Origin: Nitrospirota bacterium
GTDB lineage: Bacteria > Nitrospirota > Nitrospiria > Nitrospirales > UBA8639
Direction: 5' to 3'
NCBI GenBank assembly: GCA_029865515.1
Contig: JAOUGQ010000018.1
Coordinates: 1-19,926 of the forward strand
DNA: 19,926 nt
A model generated the notes under the pieces. It was not told the origin of the DNA. It saw nothing but the letters and a program-made list of their open reading frames with translations, and did not search any database. Positions 15,310 through 19,926 of this stretch are shown one piece after another. Every line of letters begins with the position of its first letter. Position 1 is the stretch's first letter. Both the position numbers and the translations under genes were made by a program.

Positions 15310-15335
15310 GCCACCGTGGGGGAAATAAGGGTGGC
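15310..15335 (-). terminator. Weak hairpin downstream of ychF
   Basis: GCCACC (15310-15315) and GGTGGC (15330-15335) can form a 6-bp stem with a 14-base loop, 17 bases after the ychF stop codon. The long T-run lies before rather than after the stem in the transcript, so termination here is uncertain. Confidence 0.25.
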
Positions 15336-15351
15336 GACGTAAAAAAACGAC

Positions 15352-16422
15352 TCAGACGTTGAACTTGAAGTGGCAGACGTCGCCGTCTTTGACGACGTAG
15401 TCTTTGCCTTCGGAGCGGATCAGGCCTTTTTCGCGCAGTGCGGCTTCGGTCTTATACTTGTCGATGTCAGCAAAACTGTAAATATCGGCTTTGATAAACC
15501 CCTTCTCGAAGTCAGTGTGGATGACTCCTGCGGCCTGAGGGGCCTTGGCGCCGATGGGAATGGTCCAGGCCCGAACCTCCTGCTCGCCGCAGGTAAAGTA
15601 GGAGCACAGCCCGAGTGTCTGATAGGCAGCGATGATGACCTTTTCCAGGCCGCTTTGCTCCATGCCTAAGTCTTGCATGAACATTTCGCGGTCTTCGCCG
15701 GACAGTTGGGCAATTTCGCTTTCGAGTTTTCCGCAAATCACGACTGACTCCGACCCGCGCTCCTTCGCGAAGGCCTGAAAGTCGGCGATGATGGCCGGGT
15801 CGGGATTCTCATCGGTGTTGCCGACATAGAGCACGGGCTGAGCGCTGAGGAGGAAGAAATCCTTGAGCACCTCCGGCTCGAGACCCAGCGCCCGTGCGGG
15901 CTTGCCAGCTTCGAGGCCGCTCTTGAGAATGTCGAGCACCACGAGCGCCTCTTTCGACGCCTTGTCCCCGGACTTCGCCTTGCTTGTCACCTTGTCGTAT
16001 TGTTTGGTGAGGCTGTCGAGGTCGGCCAGCATTAATTCGGTCTCAATGACCTCGATATCACGCCGGTGGTCTACGCCGCCCATGGTGTGCACCACATCGG
16101 GATCCTGGAAGAGACGCACCATGTGGAGAATCGCATCGACTTCCCGAATATTCGCGAGAAACTTATTGCCAAGCCCTTCGCCTTGCGACGCACCTTTGAC
16201 CAGGCCGGCGATATCGACGAACCGGCAGGAGGCGGGAATGGTCTTCTTGGGCTTGAACAGCTCCGTCAGCCGGGCCAGACGCCGATCAGGAACGGCGACG
16301 ACGCCGACGTTCGGCTCAATCGTCGTGAAAGGATAGTTCGATGCCGCCGCGCTGCCGGAGGTCAGCGCGTTAAAAATGGTGGATTTGCCGACATTGGGGA
16401 GACCGACGATGCCAATTTCCAT
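15352..16422 (-). CDS. ychF: Redox-regulated ATPase YchF (Obg/OLA1 family)
   Basis: The 356-residue protein is the usual length for YchF. The P-loop GLPNVGKST is at 7-15, the Walker B/G3 region VDIAGLVKGASQGEGLGNKFL at 69-89, and NTDE (202-205) takes the place of the GTP-specifying NKxD. This explains why the family prefers ATP. The C-terminal TGS domain (about 278-356) ends in KDGDVCHFKFNV. YchF is a ribosome-associated, nearly universal ATPase linked to oxidative-stress response and translation. It has no functional tie to the metal genes and marks the start of ordinary chromosomal backbone. No clear Shine-Dalgarno sequence precedes the ATG. Confidence 0.98.
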   Translation of the reverse strand: MEIGIVGLPNVGKSTIFNALTSGSAAASNYPFTTIEPNVGVVAVPDRRLARLTELFKPKKTIPASCRFVDIAGLVKGASQGEGLGNKFLANIREVDAILHMVRLFQDPDVVHTMGGVDHRRDIEVIETELMLADLDSLTKQYDKVTSKAKSGDKASKEALVVLDILKSGLEAGKPARALGLEPEVLKDFFLLSAQPVLYVGNTDENPDPAIIADFQAFAKERGSESVVICGKLESEIAQLSGEDREMFMQDLGMEQSGLEKVIIAAYQTLGLCSYFTCGEQEVRAWTIPIGAKAPQAAGVIHTDFEKGFIKADIYSFADIDKYKTEAALREKGLIRSEGKDYVVKDGDVCHFKFNV

Positions 16423-16703
16423 AGGTCACGCAACGTATCAAATCAGAACCCTGCCGGTCCTTGAGCCAAAAGCCCTATACACTCACGGTATCCACAGCTT
16501 CATCATTTCCTGCATCAGTCATCGCGAATCCATCTTCTCATAGGTTTTCATAGCTGCATGTCCCTGGGATATTTATTCCGATTTGTCATTCCCGCCTGGC
16601 GTGAGCGAAAATCTATTCACTCTCGAATGTGTATCTTGAGTTGACGCGACTGCGGTCTGTCCTTCAGCCACGAATGCTGTTCGCAGAAGAGAAAGAATGA
16701 AGG
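16423..16703. other. 281-base gap between divergent ychF and GGCT-like genes
   Basis: No gene is seen. The stretch presumably carries both divergent promoters, though no strong -35/-10 pair stands out. It contains one decayed copy of a GTCATTCC-type palindromic repeat at 16585-16618. Confidence 0.4.
16585..16618. repeat. Decayed GTCATTCC-type palindromic repeat, copy 1
   Basis: It begins GTCATTCCCGCCTGGCGTGA and continues into an AATCTATTC end, resembling the dispersed REP-like elements that read GTCATTCC(C/T)GC ... GC(A/G)GGAATC. The right arm is eroded, so pairing is poor. Two better-preserved relatives lie at 19455-19525. Confidence 0.4.
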
Positions 16704-17219
16704 ATGATCTATTATTTTGCCTATGGTTCCAACCTTCACCCTTGTCGGTTATTGGAACGTGTGTCTTCCGCAAAGTTGGTAGGGGGCATTGAACTGAGCA
16801 AACACCGTCTCACCTTTCATAAGAAAAGTCATGACGGATCGAGTAAATGCAACTTGCTCCCAACCGGGTCGGAATCTGATCTCGTCCATGGTGCCATATA
16901 TAGCCTGAACCCAACGGATAAAAGGGTGTTAGACAGCTTCGAAGGGAAAGGGTATGGCTACAGTGATACTCAAGTTATTTTGCACCATCAAGGGAATGCA
17001 TACACATGTTTCACGTATATTGCTCAAGATGCCTATATCGTTGATAACTTGAAGCCCTATCATTGGTATAAGAACCTGGTTGTCCTGGGTGCAAAGTATT
17101 TACAGTTTCCGGCTTCATATGTTTCTTTCATCGAATCAGTTGAATCAGTGGAAGACCCGGACGTGAAAAGAAGGAAGAAGCAGGAAATGTTAATAGAGGC
17201 AATCGTCAATTTTCCTTAA
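16704..17219 (+). CDS. Gamma-glutamylcyclotransferase-like protein
   Basis: The 171-residue protein starts MIYYFAYGSNL, the glycine-serine loop of the GGCT/AIG2-like fold that binds the gamma-glutamyl group. Glu80 in LDSFEGKGYGY matches the catalytic acid of the family. GGCT-type enzymes turn gamma-glutamyl-amino acids into 5-oxoproline and the free amino acid; this subgroup's real substrate is unknown. The C-terminal part ends in a charged helix (VKRRKKQEMLIEAIVNFP). Its codons look more AT-rich than those of neighbouring genes, hinting at later acquisition. An AAGG directly abuts the ATG, and a better-spaced GAAAGA lies further up, so the ribosome site is ambiguous. Confidence 0.85.
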   Translation: MIYYFAYGSNLHPCRLLERVSSAKLVGGIELSKHRLTFHKKSHDGSSKCNLLPTGSESDLVHGAIYSLNPTDKRVLDSFEGKGYGYSDTQVILHHQGNAYTCFTYIAQDAYIVDNLKPYHWYKNLVVLGAKYLQFPASYVSFIESVESVEDPDVKRRKKQEMLIEAIVNFP

Positions 17220-17386
17220 CCAGTTGCCCTTTGGATGCAGATGACCTTGTCCGTTCATCTCGCAGCTGGATGTGGCCATTAAACAGACCCCCGGCGTTGC
17301 ACGAGACGAAAACGTTCCTGAAAGAACCACCATTATCTGGAATGCGGATTAAGGGACTTGGGTGGGCATTTCACAAGGAGGAAATT

Positions 17387-17926
17387 ATGCATTATGTCAT
17401 CTCGGCACTGTTGGTACTCTTACTTTCTGGCTGCGCCTCGTATTTCACGCCTAGACCACCGGTCATTGAAGATAAGGTGGGAGTGTTTGGAAGAGAGACG
17501 GTGGGCACTTTAGCCACTGCCCCGGATTATCGGGTTGTGTACGTGAGGCTGGATGAGAAGGCGAAGCTGTGTGCAGAGGCCCCGGCTGATGCTGGAGCCC
17601 AGTTCGGTTCCACGTTTGCGGCTGCATTAACCACTCCGATTCAGGGAATGGCGCCCCTCAGCGCGGAAGCTAAAGCCGGGTTGGCTGTTGCGCTGAAGCA
17701 ATTGTTTAAGCGATCACAGGGAGTTCAGTTCTATCGTGACGGATCTTTTGCGTTGTGCAATTTGTATCTGAATGGTGCCGTGACTGACGCACAATACCTG
17801 AGTGAATTGCAGGAATTTCGGAAAACAGCAGCTGCCCTTATAGAGAAAGAGATCCCGTTTCTTGAAAAGATCACGATCGATCCGATAGCGGTTCCTGTGC
17901 CTCCTACGCCTCCTGATATCAGGTAA
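17387..17926 (+). CDS. Small lipoprotein of unknown function
   Basis: From the ATG at 17387 the protein is 179 residues and begins with a clean lipoprotein signal (MHYVISALLVLLLSGC, lipidated C16). AAGGAGG sits 6 bases upstream. The reading frame is open for 52 more codons upstream, but those encode an unlikely polar stretch. Mature sequence: a Pro-rich start, a VGVFGRETVGTLATAPDYRVVYVRL segment, a helical region with two further cysteines, and a Pro-rich end (PVPPTPPDIR). No named domain is recognised. The pattern recalls small envelope lipoproteins annotated only as hypothetical. Confidence 0.8.
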   Translation: MHYVISALLVLLLSGCASYFTPRPPVIEDKVGVFGRETVGTLATAPDYRVVYVRLDEKAKLCAEAPADAGAQFGSTFAAALTTPIQGMAPLSAEAKAGLAVALKQLFKRSQGVQFYRDGSFALCNLYLNGAVTDAQYLSELQEFRKTAAALIEKEIPFLEKITIDPIAVPVPPTPPDIR

Positions 17927-17929
17927 GTT

Positions 17930-18094
17930 ATGGCTGCATCCGTTGGGAGTGAACGAATGACTGGTATTCATCCCGTTTCGAGTGAGAAGCGAGGAGGGCT
18001 CACGCTCGATTTGTTAGAAGGTAACCCGATGTGCGGTCCTTCAGGGCACTTGCTTGTAGCGGTTAAAGAGAAAATAAGAGAGGTTGAAAAGTGA
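17930..18094 (+). CDS. Possible small ORF (54 residues) coupled to the MOSC remnant
   Basis: An ATG three bases after the lipoprotein stop opens a frame of 54 codons. It ends in a TGA that overlaps the GTG start of the MOSC remnant (GTGA). AGG lies 6 bases upstream of the ATG. The product (ending GPSGHLLVAVKEKIREVEK) matches nothing I know. The tight spacing favours translation, but the region is visibly decayed, so it may be junk left by a deletion. Confidence 0.25.
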   Translation: MAASVGSERMTGIHPVSSEKRGGLTLDLLEGNPMCGPSGHLLVAVKEKIREVEK

Positions 18095-18228
18095 CGACGG
18101 AAACCGATAGCGGTGAGGCGGGTGCGTTTTGGCAATACCCCGTCAAGTCGATGATGGGAGAGGAGCTAAACGTATTAGAGGTGACGGAGCGTGGATTGCA
18201 TTGCGATCGGGGCGTCATTGTGGCCTAA
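18091..18228 (+). pseudogene. Truncated MOSC-domain protein (N-terminal beta-barrel only)
   Basis: A GTG start, with AGAGG 7 bases upstream, opens a 45-codon frame. Its product contains FWQYPVKSMMGEELNVLEVT followed by ERGLHCDRG, the hallmark of MOSC N-terminal domains (W-x-Y-P-V-K-S-M and E-R-G-L-x-x-D-R). Intact members are several hundred residues long. Here the frame stops with TAA after VIVA, and no MOSC sequence resumes in any frame before the DUF429 gene, so most of the gene seems deleted. MOSC proteins bind the molybdenum cofactor, which fits the putative cofactor carrier gene just downstream. Confidence 0.75.
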
Positions 18229-18308
18229 CGACGCTTCCAGCGGAACCGCGATTGGATACACATACCGTTCACGCTTCCTGCCGGATGCAGGTTGACAAGA
18301 AAGCCGTC

Positions 18309-18917
18309 ATGGCACTTCAAACTCAGCCTGTGGTCGTCGGTGTTGACCTGGCGGGTTCTCCGCGCCGTCCTACCGGTATCTGTGTTCTGCGGAGGATGAA
18401 GGCACAGACCCGTATTGCATTCACCGATGAGGAAATTCTGGAATCGATTCACAAGGCACGACCCGACGTAGTGCCGATTGATGCCCCGCTGAGTCTGCCA
18501 AACGGACGCAAGACCATCCACGAGCGCTCAGGTGAGCATCTTCGTGAATGCGATCGTGAATTGCAGCGCCGGAAGATTAGATTTTTCCCTATCACCCTGG
18601 GTCCCATGCGCATATTGACGGAACGCGGGTTGGCGCTCAAAGAGCAGGTAGAGAAGCTAGGGTATCGGGCGGTCGAGTGTTACCCCGGTGCTGCGCAGGA
18701 TATCTGGGGCATTCCCCGGCAACATCATGATCTTGGGGGACTGTTGCGTGGTCTCAAAAAGCTTGGCCTCAGGGGATTGACGAGGAAGATGACCAGCGAT
18801 GAACTGGACGCGGTGACTGCCGCGCTGGTTGGGCATTGGTTTCTCACTGGACAAGGGGAGATGCTGGGCGGTGATGACGGTATCCTCATACCTGCCCGAT
18901 CCGGCCACTCAATGTAA
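18309..18917 (+). CDS. DUF429-domain protein (RNase H-like fold)
   Basis: From the ATG at 18309 the protein is 202 residues. Family landmarks are VVGVDLAGSPRRPTGICVL (D13), DVVPIDAPLSLP (D58), the RECDRELQRRKIRFFP segment (79-94), RAVECYPGAAQDIWGIP (E123) and SDELDAVTAALVGHW (D164, D167). The spaced acidic residues fit an RNase H-like, possibly nuclease, active site; the real activity of DUF429 is unproven. The frame is open back to 18129, but that part lies over the MOSC remnant in another frame and should not be translated. No strong Shine-Dalgarno sequence precedes the chosen start. The gene is 35 bases from the next gene. Confidence 0.82.
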   Translation: MALQTQPVVVGVDLAGSPRRPTGICVLRRMKAQTRIAFTDEEILESIHKARPDVVPIDAPLSLPNGRKTIHERSGEHLRECDRELQRRKIRFFPITLGPMRILTERGLALKEQVEKLGYRAVECYPGAAQDIWGIPRQHHDLGGLLRGLKKLGLRGLTRKMTSDELDAVTAALVGHWFLTGQGEMLGGDDGILIPARSGHSM

Positions 18918-18952
18918 ACGTGCAAGATTTCCCGCAACAGGTTCCCATTCGC

Positions 18953-19426
18953 ATGGTCAAGCGAATCATCTCGGGTGGGCAAACGGGCGTTGATCGGGGT
19001 GCCCTTGATTTCGCCTTGCAGGTGGGCATTGATTGCGGCGGGTGGGTGCCCAAAGGTCGAATCGCGGAAGACGGTGTCATTCCCCCGAAATATCCAAAAC
19101 TCAGCGAAACAGAATCTGACGATTCCGGAGAACGAACTGAACTCAATGTTCGGGATTCTGACGGCACGCTCCTGGTCACGAGAGGGACACCGACCGGAGG
19201 CTCAGCGTTCACCCTTCAAGTGGCGGCCCGTCTCGACAAGCCCGTTCTCCATGTTGACCTTGAGCGGGCATCGTTGGATCTTGCCTTCCAGCGATTGCTT
19301 CAGTGGTTACAAGACATCAGGCCCTCAGTCCTCAATATTGCCGGCCCCAGGACCAGTGAAGACCCTGAAATTTATGAACTCACCACGGTGCTACTGAAAA
19401 AGACGTTTCGTCATTCTTCAAGGTAA
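18953..19426 (+). CDS. Putative molybdenum-cofactor carrier (SLOG superfamily, YpsA-like)
   Basis: From the ATG at 18953 the protein is 157 residues. It begins MVKRIISGGQTGVDRGALDF, the nucleotide-binding GGQTGVD loop of the molybdenum carrier family. It continues with GWVPKGRIAEDGVIP, RTELNVRDSDGTL, GTPTGGSAFT and NIAGPRTSEDP, all typical of it. These proteins store and protect molybdenum cofactor or bind nucleotide-like ligands. An in-frame GTG at 18920 would add 11 residues not shared by the family and has no ribosome site. The preceding MOSC remnant is also a cofactor-binding type, so the pair suggests a former molybdenum-cofactor module. The fold is distantly related to the LOG protein at the window start. 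Confidence 0.85.
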   Translation: MVKRIISGGQTGVDRGALDFALQVGIDCGGWVPKGRIAEDGVIPPKYPKLSETESDDSGERTELNVRDSDGTLLVTRGTPTGGSAFTLQVAARLDKPVLHVDLERASLDLAFQRLLQWLQDIRPSVLNIAGPRTSEDPEIYELTTVLLKKTFRHSSR

Positions 19427-19454
19427 TTGGTAGGAGTCCATCTTCTTGGATTTC

Positions 19455-19485
19455 GTCACCCCTGCATGTCTCTGGTAGGCATTCC
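19455..19485. repeat. GTCATTCC-type palindromic repeat, copy 2 (diverged)
   Basis: It begins GTCACCCCTGCATGTCTCTG and ends TAGGCATTCC. It follows the same plan as copy 3, which starts 40 bases later, but both arms carry changes, so pairing is imperfect. Confidence 0.5.
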
Positions 19486-19494
19486 TCCAACTCA

Positions 19495-19525
19495 GTCATT
19501 CCTGCGGGCGGTTGGCAGGAATCGA
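19495..19525. repeat. GTCATTCC-type palindromic repeat, copy 3 (intact hairpin)
   Basis: The arms ATTCCTGC and GCAGGAAT form a perfect 8-bp stem around a 9-base G-rich loop, preceded by GTC and followed by CGA. The form matches REP-like dispersed elements. It may also serve as an mRNA 3' end for the cofactor-carrier gene, although it lies 70 bases after the stop. Confidence 0.6.
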
Positions 19526-19531
19526 TTTTTC

Positions 19532-19560
19532 TTGACTTATCTCAGTCATTGACGAAGAAT
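19532..19560 (+). promoter_or_regulatory. Candidate promoter for the last gene
   Basis: TTGACT (19532-19537) and AAGAAT (19555-19560) are separated by 17 bases. Initiation near 19567 would leave a leader of about 205 bases before the ATG at 19773, so a nearer promoter is also possible. Confidence 0.3.
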
Positions 19561-19729
19561 TTACCGGACTGTTCGGCAGGGGTGTATTCTGACGCGGGTA
19601 GGAGGAGGGAATAGGGGAAGCATCCTCAGGCTCTAAGCACCTGATGGAATCTAGGGACGTGCTATTTGGGCAGAAGCAATAAACTCCGCAGAATATGTGG
19701 ATCGGTCTAATGAGGGTTGGGCCTTTACG

Positions 19730-19752
19730 AACATCGTGAAGATCACGATGTT
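19730..19752. promoter_or_regulatory. Perfect 9-bp inverted repeat before the last gene
   Basis: AACATCGTG (19730-19738) and CACGATGTT (19744-19752) are perfect inverted copies with 5 bases between. The repeat ends 20 bases before the start codon, just ahead of the ribosome site GGAGG. It could be an operator for a dimeric regulator or an RNA hairpin controlling translation. Confidence 0.5.
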
Positions 19753-19772
19753 TATCACACGGAGGACGGCTC

Positions 19773-19926
19773 ATGCAGGAGGATAAAAATCAGATTGTGT
19801 CGGGCATTCTCAGAGCCCAGTCGGAATTGGAGGCAGTCTTATCGGAACTGGAGAAGTTGCCGCCGGTAAGTGAGAGTGCAGTCCATTTTGCCGCACATGC
19901 TCTGAACAACTACCTCACCGTGACAG
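19773..19926 (+). CDS. Start of a probable histidine-kinase-like protein (cut by window end)
   Basis: Fifty-one codons are visible. GGAGG lies 8 bases before the ATG. After a helical stretch with heptad character (ILRAQSELEAVLSELEKL) comes AVHFAAHALNNYLTV. This resembles an H-box of the A-H-x-x-N-N-x-L type found in HisKA kinases, with the His at about residue 42. If that reading is right the gene encodes a cytoplasmic kinase or phosphotransfer protein with no membrane segment at its start. The ATP-binding domain would lie outside the window, so this call rests on one motif. Confidence 0.5.
   Translation, partial: MQEDKNQIVSGILRAQSELEAVLSELEKLPPVSESAVHFAAHALNNYLTVT

Larger units (their letters stand above)
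19427..19772. other. 346-base gap before the final gene
   Basis: No gene is supported. The stretch holds two palindromic repeat copies (19455-19525), a plausible promoter at 19532-19560 and a perfect inverted repeat (19730-19752) close to the last start codon. A purine-rich GGAGGAGGG stretch near 19602-19618 has no start codon at a useful distance. Confidence 0.45.

Noticed and set aside
17231..17386. Upstream extension of the small lipoprotein frame.
   Set aside because: An AAGGAGG site and a clean lipoprotein signal start at 17387; the 52 upstream codons would bury the signal peptide.
18129..18308. Upstream extension of the DUF429 frame.
   Set aside because: It is translated in the wrong frame over the MOSC remnant and adds Arg/Gly-rich sequence with no family similarity; DUF429 homology starts just after 18309.
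19455..19525. Tandem palindromes considered as a CRISPR or an attachment site.
   Set aside because: Only two copies, of divergent sequence and without spacer-like regularity, and no integrase or cas gene nearby; REP-like elements fit better.

Overview
The window is chromosomal DNA of a Gram-negative bacterium of middling GC content. Lipoproteins, outer-membrane beta-barrels and a tripartite RND pump show the cell envelope type. The gene mix (FNR-like regulator, CzcCBA pump, RRM protein, many decayed GTCATTCC palindromes) would fit a Nitrospirota-like genome, but that placement is an impression, not a measurement.

Layout. Positions 1-3.9 kb hold a truncated LOG-family gene (minus), a divergent Crp/FNR-type regulator with an FNR-like cysteine set, an outer-membrane beta-barrel gene, a CopD-like four-helix membrane protein, and a convergent RRM RNA-binding protein. 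Positions 4.2-13.0 kb hold a minus-strand heavy-metal resistance locus. In order of transcription it encodes a PepSY protein, a DUF2231 membrane protein, an OmpR-type response regulator, its sensor kinase, and a CzcB-, CzcA-, CzcC-like efflux pump. Positions 13.4-15.1 kb hold a two-gene minus-strand unit (unrecognised lipoprotein, then a beta-barrel protein). Positions 15.35-16.4 kb hold ychF. Positions 16.7-19.4 kb are a plus-strand accessory patch: a gamma-glutamylcyclotransferase-like protein, a small lipoprotein, a broken MOSC-domain gene, a DUF429 protein and a putative molybdenum-cofactor carrier. Palindromic repeat elements lie on both sides of it. The window ends inside a gene whose start carries a histidine-kinase-like H-box.

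How the genes fit together. The metal locus reads as one regulated system. The kinase has a histidine- and acid-rich periplasmic loop, its regulator lies 3 bases upstream of it, and the pump genes follow at short spacing. The PepSY gene has a promoter preceded by three ATGAAG hexamers at an exact 11-bp period, the architecture bound by OmpR-family regulators. It is followed by a strong hairpin terminator that may partly separate it from the six-gene operon downstream.

I saw no CRISPR array, insertion sequence, tRNA or rRNA. No clearly new defence or biosynthetic system is visible. The least explained pieces are the lipoprotein/beta-barrel pair at 13.4-15.1 kb, the tandem palindromes before the CopD-like gene, and the 11-bp repeats before the PepSY gene.
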